Positions 12,746 through 26,272 of a stretch of 64,000 nucleotides of DNA are shown in pieces. The position numbers were made by a program, and so were the translations under genes. The notes under the pieces are model-generated. The model worked only from the letters and a program-made list of their open reading frames with translations, was not told the origin of the DNA and did not search any database. Source of the DNA: Tupaia tana (taxonomy: Eukaryota > Chordata > Mammalia > Scandentia > Tupaiidae); contig JAKSZU010000008.1 in NCBI GenBank assembly GCA_026018925.1, forward strand, positions 59,690,027 through 59,754,026, written 5' to 3'. Position 1 is the first letter of the stretch. Each line of letters begins with the position of its first letter.

Positions 12746-12866
12746 CTGGACACATAGTGAATAGTATTGCATTGATTTTGCGCATTGCCATGTGGTTTAA
12801 ATGCTTCTTCACAAAAATAGTGTTTTAATTTTGAACCCATAATATACACTTAGTTTGACAACTTTT

Positions 12867-13131
12867 TTTTTTTCTTTTTTTGGAGAGGTTTTTGCTATAG
12901 GGCGCATGCACTCGCCAGACAGACAGAGAGAGACATACAGAAAGTGAGAAATCACACCCCAGGGGGGGATAGCAACGCCACAATTCCTTCTCTTCCGTTC
13001 TCCTCTCGGGATCTTGGGGACGCACGCACACACGTCCGGCCTGAGTTTTTAAGCCACCGGGTCCGGGACACGAACCGCGGTAGACTACATGGGAGTCCAG
13101 CAACATAGCCATTATGCTAACTGCTAGTCCC
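12867..13131 (-). mobile_element. tRNA-derived SINE, long type, with target-site duplication
   Basis: Near-consensus reverse copy with a perfect 15-bp duplication, agtttgacaactttt, at 12852-12866 and 13132-13146. Confidence 0.95.
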
Positions 13132-13146
13132 AGTTTGACAACTTTT

Positions 13147-14059
13147 ACATCTAATTAAATATGCTTCCTATAAAATGCATATTTTCTACATAATAACAAC
13201 CTCAGATGTAACTTTTGTACTTACTGGGACACAGATATTATTTAACTCCTTTCAGTAAATTTTATTAAAGGTAATTAGCAGTATTTATAATATTGGCAAC
13301 ACACGAGCCCACATCATTTTGACACTGAAAAAGAGCATGACTGTAATTTCAAAACAAGTCCAGGCAATACTTTCTTACATTTTGTTTTTCAGGTTTCTTT
13401 TTCTTTTTCTTTTTTTTTTTTTTTTTTTTTGATATAACTTAGAAATCACCAAAAGTTTCCCTTTTCACCATCTTTTATTACCCTTTTGTTAGCCTTTTGT
13501 TAATTGGGTAGGCTGATATGCATAAGCAGATGAGAAGAAGGCTCAGGAATTTGCTTTTTGGTTATCCTTTATCAGATGGTCTCCATAAATAAATGCCAGG
13601 AAGAAGAGAACCTGAATTGTGGTCGAGATGTCGTCTTGCACTGTTATCCAATGTTCTGACCTTTTGCTTAACAGAAAAACATCTTTCAATATTAATACTT
13701 AAACCTTCTCTATATGGCTGGCTGCCTGCTTACCTACTTGCCTATCTATTTATCTATACCAGTCAGGTAGAGTTAAAGCAATTCATACAAATTATTTCAT
13801 TCCAGAAAACAATATTAGCTTATCACTATGGAAAAGTTAGATAAATGCATTGTATAGGATTTGAACTAAATACATAAGTTGAAAAACATAATTTACTTAC
13901 CTGGGGAAGTAAAGATGGTGTTAGATGGGTTTGTGATTTGAGTCACGTTACTGCCTATGCAAAATATACATCTTCAGCCATTATGATGAATAATCTTTTA
14001 TCTTTTTAACTTTGGTCTTTTTTATACTGTTTTCTTAGACTATGGAAATTCTTTGTTCC
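13147..14059. other. Unique non-coding DNA with a poly-T run
   Basis: A T-rich run at about 13390-13430 (TTTTTC repeats, then 20+ T) could be the reversed A-tail of an old retrocopy. The sequence after it (13431-13850) shows no family I know. The plus-strand ORF at 13593-13844 has no recognisable domain. Confidence 0.45.
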
Positions 14060-14520
14060 AGAGCCCTTCCTAATTCTTCTGAAGGGACTCCCTTCTGTCC
14101 TCTCAGACTGTGGTGTGTGTGCATGTCCCTCTCACACCATAGTTCACTCTGGGATGTGTTCAGATGTTACCTTAGTAAAGAGACCTTCCCTGGCCACCCC
14201 GTGTAGGAGAATGCCTCCTTTGTCACTGGTTATTCCTACACTGCCATTTATTTTTCTTCAGATCACTTATAATCACCTGAAATAAGCACTCCAGACAGGC
14301 AAGGATTTTTTTTTTTGTGGAATTGTTTTTAAACAACCTGTGTTCAGGAACCCAAACAGTATGGGACACCAAAACTATGTAGTTTCCCCTCGGGAGTATA
14401 AGTTCTGTTAGAACTGGGACTCTTGTTTTATTGCTTGTGGTGTCTCTAGAGCTAAGTGTAGTGCTAGGGAGTAGTGTCTAATCAACAATGTGTGGATAGA
14501 TAAATATATAAATGGATAGC
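14060..14520 (+). mobile_element. L2 LINE 3' end, decayed
   Basis: The L2 landmarks occur in order: 'cagatgttacctta', 'gagaccttccctggccacc', 'tttatttttcttcagatcactta', then the terminal 'ctagagctaagtgtagtgct..' end. About 100 bp near 14307-14400 (poly-T, then cccaaacagtatggg) does not fit and may be an insertion. L2 is an extinct CR1-clade LINE. Confidence 0.65.
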
Positions 14521-17386
14521 AGTAGAAGCATATTTTAATGGGTTCATGCAATTGGGTTTCTCATTTGCTTGCTATCAGTCTTTCATGTTAGAGTCTAAAG
14601 TCTAGTGCTAGACTGCCTGTGTTAGCTGTCTTCATACTGCCCAGTTAAGTACTTCTTTTAAAGGTATTTAAAAGGAGTAGGGATTTTTAAGTGCTAAATT
14701 CTGAAAATTGTTATGAATGGCATTTGAACTTTTAATATATTTTTAAGTATCAATAAACGGTGGCCTAATTATACAGATATCATAAAGAATTGGATTGGGA
14801 CCGTCATTTATTGAGTTTAACAATCCAGTTCCTGGATCATTGTTACCCAGTTCTAGTGATACTTTAAGCAAGCAAATAAAAAAAAAGTAAACCTCAGTGA
14901 AAAGCACTCAGGCTGCTTCACGATGCCATGAATGACTTAAGGATGCTAACTTTTTTACAGGAAGAAGAAATGTGATTAAGATATGTTAAGTGGAAATCTA
15001 TACAAAACCAGTGAAATTGTTAAAATATTCAAATATGCCATATTGTAACAAGAAAACACTGCAATGCACTGAAATCAGCAGTAGAACAGCTGTGTTTTAA
15101 AGGACAGTACTTTGAATGTCACTTGACAATTTGCTTTCAATTAGAAGTAATTTACAGGAAGATGCCCACAAGCTAATCTTTACAGGATAATTAAGTTCCA
15201 TTTTCTTTACTTTTAATTAAAAAGCAGAAAAGATTTAGCTGATCCATAAAAAATGTTCTGTTTAAACATTCATCAGACTTCACACTCTTTTTTTGTTATT
15301 TGTTGTAGCAGATGTTATCAAAAGTGCAGTCTGCTCCGTTTTAAACCCTGAGTATTTGGAAAGTAAAACACGAGTTGCAGTAGGCATGTACTAGCGAGGT
15401 ATGATCATTTAACATCTGTATATTCAAAAAGAATAAAACAGATACTACCATTCCATTTCTCACTTATGTTTTGTTTGATGCAAAACCACATACTATAAAA
15501 CGAGAAGCAATACAACTTTTGAATTTTGAACAGTGTACATAGTAGGTTGATACTTAAAACTTTGCTTCAAATGTTTTAATGTGTCTGTAGCTTGAGAATC
15601 ACATTATTTTATTGTTATTTCTATAATAAAAATTGGCACTACACTGCATTTCAGCATAAGAATGTATTCATTGATAAGATGGAAGATTTAAAGTCATATT
15701 TTAAAAGAATTAAACTTTCTTTTTCTGTATTAACATCATTTTCAGTACAAATGCTGTCCTTTTAGTGACAAAACAAAATATGCTACTAAGGACGTTTGGA
15801 GCTTTCATTATAGAAATCAGTCAGACAGTTGTGTGTGTGTGTTTTTTTAACTGATGAGAACTGAACAATTTGTCAAAAATTCCTCAGGCAAATTCTTTAG
15901 TAGAGTGTCAGGTATCTATTTTGTTGCCTTATATTACGTTTTTGGCTGTTTAATTGGTTTGTCCATGTTGGAGCATTGATTTTTTTTAAGTTCTATAAAA
16001 TTTCCATAACTTAAAGAAGTTGGGCCATTATAAAGCAGTGTACATATAAATTTTCCAGTAATATTTTTTTCCATTCACTATATGTTTTGTTAGACATGCT
16101 TGATTTTCAATTTCCTGGTTAGTGAGAACCTAAAATTTAAAGATCCCATTAAAGTTACCTATTTTTACTTGCTTTTCTTTTATTTAATTTCCCTCTATTG
16201 GAAGGAAAAGTATTGGAAACAACAAGAGAGATTTCTTACAAGCTTATGTACTTATGTGCTTTTGCCATTTAGATCTGTATGTGTAGGGAATTTACCCAAG
16301 GGCACTTTGTACTTTAGGTGACTACAATGTAATGTAAAGAGATACATTTTCTTTCTGCATATATTATAAATTTCAGGTAGGAGCTTAATTATAATAATCA
16401 CAATACATTCATGTAAATGGAGTAGGTGTTTGGACAGGTAGATGCCATCAGGTTTTGCAATGAATGGTGACAAATGTGTGCTTCTGTTATTGAAAGGACA
16501 ACACTAGGAAAAGATTCAGCATGCCTTGTTTTTTTTTCCTTCCCTCTTTTTTCTTCTGTAATCAACACCTGGTTTGATTTCATCTTTCTGAACTATAAAA
16601 GCCATAGTATAAACCCCTTACATGGAAGTTTTTAGGAAAAAGAATCGTAATGAACACAGTGGTTAAACTTCCCACCTTCAGGAGACTTCCACCTTTTCTT
16701 GTCTTCTTCTGATTAAAACATTTTTAAGTAAAAGCAAAAGTTTTGTTACTATTCAAGAGAATGCAGTGCTTTCTCTTTGGCACTTGGTTTCCAAGTTTAT
16801 CCCTGCTTTAGAAGTCTAGGGCAGGTTCGAGTGTATTTGCAGTGCATGGAGCTGCCAGCTAACCCCAGTCATCTTGGCATTGTCCATGGCATCTAACACA
16901 TCGGCTTCTACATGGCTGTTCCTCATTAAATATTTATGAAATGACTGGCAGTCAATAAAATTTAGACACACACTTCCATTTGATTCATTACCCATATTTA
17001 GTGACTTCTTCGAAGCTCTTTCATCTTCCCTTTCTTGTTTGCTTTCTTTCTATAAAATCAAAAGAATCTGAAAAGTTGTAGGCAGTTGTGTTATTTTTAA
17101 TCATCAGGCTTGCACTTTTTTTTTTTTTTTTTAATAAGATAGGCTCTGTGCATTCTGACTTTCTCACAAACTATATATGTAAGCTGATAGATAAGGAAAT
17201 AACTTCCTACCTGAGACAGGGAAGAACTTTTTCTGATCCTTTCTCTGATATTTTGTTTGTTTGTTTGTTTGTTTCTAGTTACTGTGACTTACACCTCTTC
17301 CACATTTGATTACTGTCATGTTTTTAACATTGAATTCTTTACTCATTACGTTTTTACTCATTTTCTGGAAATAAGTCTTGAATTTG
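14521..17386. other. SINE-free unique DNA, possible conserved non-coding region
   Basis: No recognised repeat in about 2.9 kb, unusual here. The part around 14880-15780 has complex, non-repetitive sequence with clustered ATTA/TAAT cores and a perfect 12-bp palindrome ttttaattaaaa at 15211-15222. This is the composition typical of conserved developmental enhancers. There are no ORFs of note. A (GT)5 and T-run lie at 15832-15848. Conservation is inferred, not measured. Confidence 0.35.
17252..17274. repeat. (TTTG)n simple repeat
   Basis: Five to six tandem tttg units. Confidence 0.9.
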
Positions 17387-17410
17387 CCTATGTTTATTTT
17401 CTTTTCTTTT

Positions 17411-17680
17411 TTTTTTTTTTTTTTTTTTGACAGGTTTTTGCTATAGGGCGCGTGCGCTCGCCAGACAGACGGAGAGAGACATAGAGACAGAAAGCGAGAA
17501 ATCACCCCCCATGGGGGGGATGGGCACGCTGCAATCCCTTCTCCTCCATTCTCCTCTTGGGATCTTGGGAACGCACGCACATGCACCCGGCATGAGTTTT
17601 AAGCCACCGGGTACGGGACGCAAACCGTGGTCGACTACGTGGGAGTCCAGTGACATAGCTATTACACTAACTGCTGGTCC
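17411..17680 (-). mobile_element. tRNA-derived SINE, long type, young
   Basis: Near-consensus reverse copy with a long poly-T. The target duplication is cctatgttt(a)ttttctt, left copy from 17387 and right copy from 17681. It faces the plus-strand SINE at 17767, so the two make an inverted pair 86 bp apart. Confidence 0.95.
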
Positions 17681-17697
17681 CCTATGTTTCTTTTCTT

Positions 17698-18600
17698 TAC
17701 CACTTTCTCTTCCTCACAATCTCCTCTTTCAAGTTCACAAGACTGATCTAAAAACAATAGACAACAGAGACCAGCAGTTGGCATAATGACTATGTCACTG
17801 GACTCCCATGTTTTCAACTGTGGTTCGAGTCCCAGACCCAGTGGCTTAAACTCACACCAGGCACGTGTGTGTGCATGCCCAAGATCCCAAGAGGAGAACA
17901 GAAGAGAAGGGATTGTGTCATGGCCATCCCTCCGGGGGCTGATTTCTCACTATTTCTCTGTCTCTCTCTCTGTCCTTCTGGTGAGCACACGCGCCCTATA
18001 GCAAAAACCTCTCCAAATAACAAAAAAGAAAAGAAAAGAAAGAAAAACAATAGGCAACATGTGATTACCATTGCTTAAAATTTGCTGTGGCTCCCTATTA
18101 CCCACTAAGATCAAGTCTTAATTCTTTTGCTTTGGTTTCAAGATTCTCCATAATTTGCACTACTTTTTCTTCCCCAAAGTATTTCTTCCAACCCCCAGCC
18201 TCTGTTCCACTGAGGCAGTATACTCTTCCTAGACCTCCTCCCCTCAAAACACACGTTAGCTTCAAGTCCCTGTCTTTTGCCCTTATGTGGTTTGCTGCCC
18301 TTTCTTCTTTATCATCTAAATCACTCTCTCTGAAAAGGTCCAGTGTAAGTCCCATATTCCCCAAGAAGCTTTGAAATATTCTTCCAATCTACTGCAATTA
18401 CTCCTTTTAATATTTCTATTGCAATAATGGGTTGACATGTTTTTTACTTTTTTTCTACATGTATTAGCTTTGTCTTCTTATGAATGAAGTATGTAAGCAT
18501 TTTAAGGTCAGAAAAAAAGGGCCTTTTTTTGCTATTTAATAAACCTTGCATCTCAGCATTCTGGTAAGCAGATAGTAGACATTTATTTGATGTCTGGTTT
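17698..18600 (+). mobile_element. L2 LINE 3' region, interrupted by a SINE
   Basis: L2 sequence reads 'caagactgatctaaaaac..' up to 17766, is broken by a SINE, and resumes at 18060 with '..tgtgattaccattgcttaaaa', 'tgtggctccctattaccc' and 'tttcaagattctccata'. It ends near 18600 with '..gtagacatttatttgatgt', matching the L2 3' terminus. The ORFs here (18087-18374 and its antisense) are remnants of this element. Confidence 0.7.
17767..18043 (+). mobile_element. tRNA-derived SINE, long type, inserted in L2
   Basis: Full-length copy with a 16-bp duplication: aaaacaatagacaaca at 17751-17766 and aaaacaataggcaaca at 18044-18059 (one mismatch). Removing it restores continuous L2 sequence, so it postdates the L2. 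Confidence 0.95.
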
Positions 18601-19424
18601 GATTTATAGAAAGAGATTAGAAATTAAAAAGTTATAACAAGCTACACCAATGTATTGGGGAAAAATTATTGAATATTTTCTTTTTTTTTTCTCCCCTTAA
18701 GACTACTGCATGTTTACTTCTAGAGAAAGATTTTTATCCCTTGGGACAAAATATATATTCTTTAATAAAATAATTATTGCCAACTTGAAGATAGAGATAA
18801 ATCATGAGTTCTTAAGAGCTATCTTTTCACTTTCAATAACTCATTTTGGAAGCTAATACATTAGTAAAAGGAAGGACATCATCTATCTCCTTAACCATAG
18901 AATGACGGTGCCACCCCTGCCACCGCCTGTTACTGGGTTCATCAGAACCTTTACATATTTATAATTACCCTTCCATAAATAGTTTGCAACTTGACCATAG
19001 CATTTTGCCACTCTATTAGAATGAGGCACAAGGTCCAAGTTAAAAGCAAAATCCTTAATGAATTTAACAAAATTAAGCAAAGAGCTTTAGGTTATAGGAG
19101 CAGAGTTAATGGATTCAGCTGTTCTTTACTTTCACTTCAACCAACAAATTCAGCATTCATTTTCCAGATGTGAACCTTGTTAAATTAAAATGGAGTAAAA
19201 TTAATTTTGTGAAACTGTTATATCACCCCTGGAGATAATTGGAGATAACCCAGTGTGTCACAAAACCAGAGCTAGAAAATCAGCATTTACGGGGTTGGTT
19301 TCAATAACTGTATTACAAAAGGATTTCATGATTCATTTTAATGCATATTTCTCATCTTTTGCTAGGGTCCTTTCATGTGACTTAGCTGTCACTAGAGAAG
19401 AATTGCGATGGGGGTCCTAGAATG
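18601..19424. other. Unique AT-rich non-coding DNA
   Basis: No gene or repeat recognised. Two opposite ORFs at 18883-19173 are random. Confidence 0.5.
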
Positions 19425-19665
19425 CAGAGGTGCTTAATCCTGGAACCAGAGATAGTATGGTCGTTACTCAAAAGAGTGGGCAGTGTACAAGCCAAAGCCA
19501 TTCACACCATATGGAAGCTAGTTAGCCGCACAGTTCCGTGGGCTCCACCTCAGACCCACTGACAGAATTTATGTTCATGGAGCCTAGGAAGCTGCGGAGT
19601 AACAAGCCTTCCATGTGAACCTGATATGTGCTGAAGCTTAAGAGCTAACTATCAGTCAGTGGAGC
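19425..19665 (-). mobile_element. MER5-like hAT DNA transposon relic
   Basis: The stretch 'gggctccacctcagaccc', '..ctgacagaattt', 'gtaacaagccttccatgtga' and 'tgctgaagcttaagagc' follows the antisense MER5A/MER5B order. The 5' part (19425-19535) is too diverged to be sure. Confidence 0.6.
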
Positions 19666-20771
19666 CCCAGAGGTCAGCTCAGATCGTTATCAGACGAACC
19701 CTCTCTCAGTATGTGAACTGAACAAGCTATGCTGAAAGATTTCTGATCTCTCATCCATCATCATAAAATGCAGACTGACAATTTGAATCAAGATTTTTTT
19801 CTAATGTTGGTCGTTTCACAATTTTATCTGTGTTCCGAATGAACTGATTTATCAGAACTGATTAAAATATAAAGGAAAAAAAAAAGCTAGATCACTAGGA
19901 TGAGCAATAGAATATCCACAATCTTTCCTAAGAACAAATGTCGCTTTATTAATTTTCATGACTTTCCAACCGAGCAGAGAATGAAAGGACCTGAAAAAAA
20001 TCTGAATTCTGGCCCTGTTTGGGGACTTTAGTTTATTGCATTTTGGTACATGGCTCTATTGGTGCTGCTAAGTCCATATTTTACATCTAATACTGATTGT
20101 ATTGGATTTGTGTTATGTCTGATATCTACTTAAAAGTTATAATGCCCTAGAGGGTTATTGCTATTAGTGATACTGAGATGCTGTAATGATAGCTGACTCT
20201 TTATTTGGAAGGACACAGATTTTAGCTTGTTTGTGTATTGTGGCATTCTGATAATTATGTTCATTTATTTTTAATTTCATTGACTTTATTCAAGTGTCTA
20301 TTCATATCACAATGCTCAACTCTTTGATGGTAAAGAAAGCATACTTATGTAAATAAAACACAATTTATTTCTTCAAGTAAGTTTTCCCTGTGAGTGAATA
20401 AATGTGGAGGAATACTGAGCGTACACAGATATGGAAGTAGAAATCCTCCAGAGCCCGTTTGTAACATTGACATTGTTGTGCCACTCACACTAAAGTAGAT
20501 GCACTTTATAGATTGATTCCCAGAAGTTTGATGCAAAGTTCCCTTAGTTAGAAGCCAGGAGATAGACCCTGTAGATCTGGGGTCAAAAAATGAAAATTTT
20601 GTTTCCTTTGATATAAATTTTGGAGGATGCTAAGACATATTTAATGAGAGAAAGAACTTTGATCAATATTTTTCTCTTTGGTTACTTTGTCGTAGGATTT
20701 ATGGAAATGTTCAGCGATGAGTGTGTAGTTCCACTCACATTTATGGTGACCAAAGACTGAAGATCAGGTTC
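19666..20771. other. Unique non-coding DNA
   Basis: No gene or repeat recognised. Confidence 0.5.
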
Positions 20772-21029
20772 TATGAATCTTCCTTCCTTCTTTTCTTCTT
20801 CCCTCCCTCCCTCCCTCCCTCCCTCCCTCCCTTCCTTCCTTCCTTCCTTCCTTCCTTCCTTCCTTCCTTCCTTCCTGACTACCAGAGTGTGCATGTCTGG
20901 ATGTGTGCTCATGGGTGGTGGGGGTGAGATGTGGCAGTTGGGAAGGGGAGGAGAAAGAGGGCATGCCCACCTACCTGCGGGGCCATGTGGGATTCAGCCA
21001 CCTTAACCACCATGCCGCTGGTTGGCCCC
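20772..21029 (-). mobile_element. Degraded tRNA-derived SINE with pyrimidine tail
   Basis: The right end (gccatgtgggattcagccaccttaacc.. to ggttggcccc) is the reversed tRNA head. The middle is scrambled, with only 'gtgtgcatgtct..' and 'gggcatgcccac' recalling the body. The left end is a long (CCTT)n/(CCCT)n run in the place of the A-tail. Confidence 0.65.
20779..20876. repeat. (CCCT)n and (CCTT)n microsatellite
   Basis: About seven CCCT units followed by about twelve CCTT units. A pure pyrimidine strand with mirror symmetry. Confidence 0.95.
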
Positions 21030-21224
21030 TAAATGTGTTTAGAAATAATTCTTAGTACTTCTTTCAGGGCTTTAGGTCCTTGAATTGTAAATGATCATTG
21101 TCTTCATTTTATCCATGATACTAGTGGAGCCATATGTTTATGTGTATTTTTCTCTTTGGCTTACTGCACATATAGAAAACATTTTTATTTCTCCTTTATA
21201 GGTTGACCCCACCACCAAACATAC

Positions 21225-21428
21225 TTTTTCCTTTTTATTGCCAGAGAGTATGTGCACTTGTGAGGGAGAGAGAGAGAGAGAAAGAGAGAGGTAAAGGCCC
21301 ATTCAATGGGGCATGGTCATGCTGCAATTCTTTCTCTTCTGTTCCTCCTCCTTGTTAGAATTTCGGTACACGTGCACTTGCACCTGATGTTTTTTTCAAG
21401 TCATCAGGGCTAGGGGGCTAGCCCCAGC
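21225..21428 (-). mobile_element. tRNA-derived SINE, old, head deleted
   Basis: It has the reversed tail/body: 'attgccagagagtatgtgc', (GA)n, 'catggtcatgctgcaattc' and 'acacgtgcacttgcacctg'. It then jumps to 'gggggctagcccc', so most of the tRNA head with both promoter boxes is deleted. Confidence 0.75.
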
Positions 21429-22254
21429 AGTACATGTTAAAAGATCATTCACAACGTAGCTCTAAAGCAAAGACATTGCCATGTTCTTTCGTCTCAAAAT
21501 ATTTATGTAACCTGTCTGTTTTGAGCTTCAGCCTTTTATTGTAGTACAATAAGGAAGGAACCAAAGGAACATTTATTGGGCATCTACTGGGTACAGGCTA
21601 TTGTACCTGGTTTATTTAGATTATCTTATGTCATTTTTAAAAATGATACTTTACATTAAGCTCAGAGCAATATATTAGGTCCTTGGGAAAGTCATGTTGT
21701 ATTATTCTATGTTTTCCTATGCAAAAAATGTGCCATGACTATCCCGATGACCCAGTAGAACGTCTGAGAGTCAAATCCAGTTCTGTCTACTTCCCAAGGT
21801 CACTGTGTTTCTACCATGACATGTTTCTTCTTACCAGAAGGCCATGTGCTAACATTTGGTGGGAGATGAGGTAGTCTATGACGCATAGTTTCTGCTTTTA
21901 AGAAAAGTAGGAATAGAGCAAGCAGATAGTTTTAGTGAAAAGTCAGGGCACAGCGAACACTAGGAAACGCTGTGGGCCACGTAATCTGAGAGTGGAAGAT
22001 GGAAGATTTGTTGTCTAGTATGATGTTTTCTTCCCTCTCTAATTTTCTAAAATTAATTTAAACAACTTATAAGTATTGCTCATTTGCAAATTCTTAAAAC
22101 TGAGTCAAAACATTTTTATTTTCAGAAAAAAAAAACATTTTAAAAAGTAAAAGGAAGTGCACAAATAGACAGTCATCACCAATTCTGAGATACCAGCCTT
22201 TAATCCAGAATTCTGATGCCAAATGTAAAGTTTTATTTGTATATTGCTTTTTCA
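21429..22254 (-). mobile_element. MIR relic within unique DNA
   Basis: About 21570-21680 matches the reversed MIR 3' part (acatttattgggcatctactgggtac..). About 21755-21825 looks like the MIR head side (gagagtcaaatccagttctg). Some 80 bp between them does not fit. The remainder to 22254 is unique, without genes. Confidence 0.5.
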
Positions 22255-22269
22255 AAAGTTGGAGATACT

Positions 22270-23157
<888 letters not shown>

Positions 23158-23172
23158 AAAGTTGAGGATATT

Positions 23173-25737
23173 TAAGGCGTGTTTCTTTCCTGATATACGG
23201 GAGCTACAGTTGACTAAGATAATCGTTATCATATTATTAGTGTGGAAGCAATATTCCCTGTGTTTCAGACACATTGAGCTATGTTACCTGAGGGTCACGT
23301 AGGTGGTTGTGAAAGAAAGGCATCTGTAAAATAATAATTGAGTGTATTTAGGAAAAAAATAGTTTTTCATTTGGGTTCATAGCATATACTTATATATTTT
23401 TATAATGTTATGGCATATTGTCTGTAAAATTTGGTTGATTGGGGAGGGGAGAACTAATGTAATTCATACAAGCAATAATTACTAGGTCAAGAAATAGGGC
23501 AATTAAAAAAATGATTCATGGCCAGTAGGAGTGAGACATTTACATTCTGAAATTAATTAGAGGACTTTTTATTTAAATTATAATCAGGAAGAAAAGTTCA
23601 GGGAAAAGAAAGAGGTTCAGGGAAATTTTATATATACTCATCTCAACTACAAATTAGTAAAGATCTTATATTCAACTAATGTGTCAGAGTCCATTAAAGA
23701 GATTGGAAAACCTTATTTCATTGTAACTAAACTGCCTGACATTTTAACCTTCAAACTTTTATATAATCAAATGTAGAGAATGTGTCTGTCTTGATAAATC
23801 TACATAGATATCCATGCTGCAAGAGTACAAAAATGATGGATACTGGACTTTACTGCGTTGACGAAGCTGTATTATGTTGGCTAGATCAAGTGCCAGATCT
23901 TTACAAAGGCCTCACATCCAAATGTACTTCCCTCAATTTTTTTTTTTAAACAAATTCTTTTATGTTCACTTTGATGGCATCTATCTCCAACTGACAATCC
24001 ATTTCTTGTACAGTGTATCCTCAGAAACTGGCTTTTAATTCTGAAGGTCTAGGCGTCTTACTGTGTTGATCCCTGGTCTTCTAGGGCACTGATAATTACT
24101 GCCCCACTGTGCTTCCCGCCTTCTCCTTCTGGTTTGACTCTGTGGCTCCCTTTTCACACTTCCCCATTACTGTCACTTTCCCATTAAACTTTTCTGTCTC
24201 AGGCCCTTTTATTTCTGCTTGTTCTCAGCTTTACAAACTTACTTATTACTCACTCCGGTAAGTCCAGCCTAGTTCATAACTGCTGGGAAAAGGAGGTCCT
24301 TTCTTATTAGGCAGTAGAGCATTTGCCTTACTTTCAGTGTGAGCTTTGAGTGATTGTGTAACTCACAGGAAGAAGCTACTATATAGTAATTTTAGATCCA
24401 ATGATAGGTGGATCGAAAATCCTTGGCCTTTCAATTTGCAAGTCTACTCTTCCCACAGGTAATTTTAGAAAGCTCATTTGGATTTTGGAAGGTGATAATA
24501 AATGGCAAGGTCTTAGATTTGAAGACTAGAAGTTTCAGGTTTGATTGCTTTGAACATGTTTGCGAGAACAGTTAAAACTCCTTCTGATGAATGGCAAGCC
24601 TTTCTTAGGTTAGCAAATTTAAGTAGTAGGGTAAATTTTCATGTCAGATATTCAGTTTCAGTATTTAAGATAGGTGATGAAATATGATGTATAATCTCTG
24701 AAGTATTGTGAAAGTGACCAATGTAGTAATGGAATTTGGGATTAAAAAGGATTGTTTTACCCATGAAGAGCATTTTTAGATAGCCATCCAAAAAAGTCAA
24801 CAAGCAGCAGTTGGCGCCAAGGTTTTTTGTTTGCTTGTTTATTTAGCAAAATATAGTGTGGTAAGTTCCAAAATCAAACTGCATTGTTTAACCAAAGAGA
24901 AAAAATAATTTCTCTTTTAGTGCAGATTGGTTTCTCATGGAGCCAGACCAGTGAACTCGGTCACAACCACCTTACTCAGCTGCACGGACCTTGGCATCCA
25001 TGTGCGTAACAAGTCAGAAACTCCACCATTTCATTTAGGAATTTGCAAATGCAGGCACTTTTCAAGAGGGCAATTTAATTCAGTTCTTCCCTCCATTTAG
25101 TTTTCTACACAGTAGACAGAACCCTCAGAATTTTCCAAAATGGTTTCCAATACCACAACAATAATGGCGGCCTCTAGTCAAACTTAAGTATAAGACTGGC
25201 TCCATCTGTATAAATTTATTGTTTAGTAATTCATTCCTTCTGATGGGTTAGGGGTTAAAATTCAAGCATCACTCTGGGTACCAAAATAATACTATACTAT
25301 CTCCAAATGAAAGACCATGTTAATTGTGGTTGCAGAATGACATATTGACTGTGAAAACATTGAATTAAGGTCAGTTGCCTTTTAATTGTGTGTGGAAGTT
25401 ATAGTGCTTTACATAATTCAATCAATAGGCATTCTCTATGATGTTGAATTGCCTCTCTTAAGACTTTTTTATCTCTACTCTAGCATAGTTTTCTTCTCAG
25501 GTAGTAAGTAGTTAAGGGGTAAAGACTCCTGGCTACTGATTGAGGAGGATTCACTGGCATCTTTTAACATCTCTTAATATTTGTTCTCAGTAGTTATTTA
25601 TTAAAGAAAGATAATGAAGAGATACTAAATCTCCACATGGAAGATCAGTTGGGCAGACATATTACAGAGTATTCTTATTCTTAGATCTTGAAGAAGAAAG
25701 GAAGTTAGATAAACAAACAATAAAAAGAATTTTGGCA
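23173..25737. other. Unique non-coding DNA
   Basis: No gene or lineage SINE in 2.6 kb. Around 24870-25150 the sequence is complex and GC-balanced (gagccagaccagtgaactcgg.., acggaccttggcatccatg) and could be conserved non-coding DNA, but I cannot test this. A small 'gcagcagttggcgcc' near 24802 resembles a SINE head start but does not continue. Confidence 0.4.
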
Positions 25738-25987
25738 GGAGACCAGTTAGTAGCATGGTGATTAAAGTGACTGAAACCTACATGGCTAACTGCAGTTCAG
25801 TCCCCAACCTGTAACTTGAAAAACATGCTGAGCGTCTGTATGTGCATGCCCAAAATCCCCAAAACTGGAGGAGAAGGGATTGCAGTGTGGTCATTCCCCC
25901 CAGGGGAATGCTTTCTCACATTCTCTCTTTGTCTTGTGAGCACACATGCCCTTAAGCAAATTAAAACTAAATAAATAAATAAATAAT
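25738..25987 (+). mobile_element. tRNA-derived SINE, long type, diverged
   Basis: Head (ggagaccagttagtagcatgg), a damaged B-box, the body (gcatgcccaaaatcccc.., ggaggagaagggattgc) and a (AAAT)n tail at about 25970-25987. Older than the 22411 copy. Confidence 0.9.
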
Positions 25988-26080
25988 ACCATTTTTTAAA
26001 ATGAGATTCTTTAACAAGGAGATGAGAAGTAACGGCTGTGGTTACTAGGTCTTACTACTGATGTTTTCTAACTCAATCTA

Positions 26081-26272
26081 GGTCCAGCCGTGGTGGTACA
26101 AGTGGGAGGGCATCCTGTGGGGAGACCAGTAGTGATTCTTGGACCAACCTCATAAAACAGGCCGGCTCTGCGGTGCACCTGAGGTCCTTGCTGACTGGGA
26201 GGTTGGTGTATGAGAGTGGCAACATTGCAAGACCCTGTCAAAAATACCTCTCTATCTCTTAAAAAAGAGAAA
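26081..26272 (+). mobile_element. 7SL-derived SINE relic, probably composite
   Basis: From about 26160 the sequence follows a 7SL/Alu-type monomer: gccggctctgcggtgcacctg, gactgggaggttggtg(tatgagag), then directly gcaacattgcaagaccctgtc and an A-rich end. The central 7SL S-domain is absent, as in Alu/B1-type SINEs. The upstream 80 bp (ggtccagccgtggtggtac..) could be another 7SL-like or tRNA-like unit. Such elements are restricted to primates, rodents and tree shrews. Confidence 0.65.

Noticed and set aside
18098..18364. Pair of opposite ORFs of about 90 codons
   Set aside because: They are the two strands of a decayed L2 3' end.
24800..24830. Possible SINE head (gcagcagttggcgcc)
   Set aside because: The match stops after about 15 bases and no body or tail follows.
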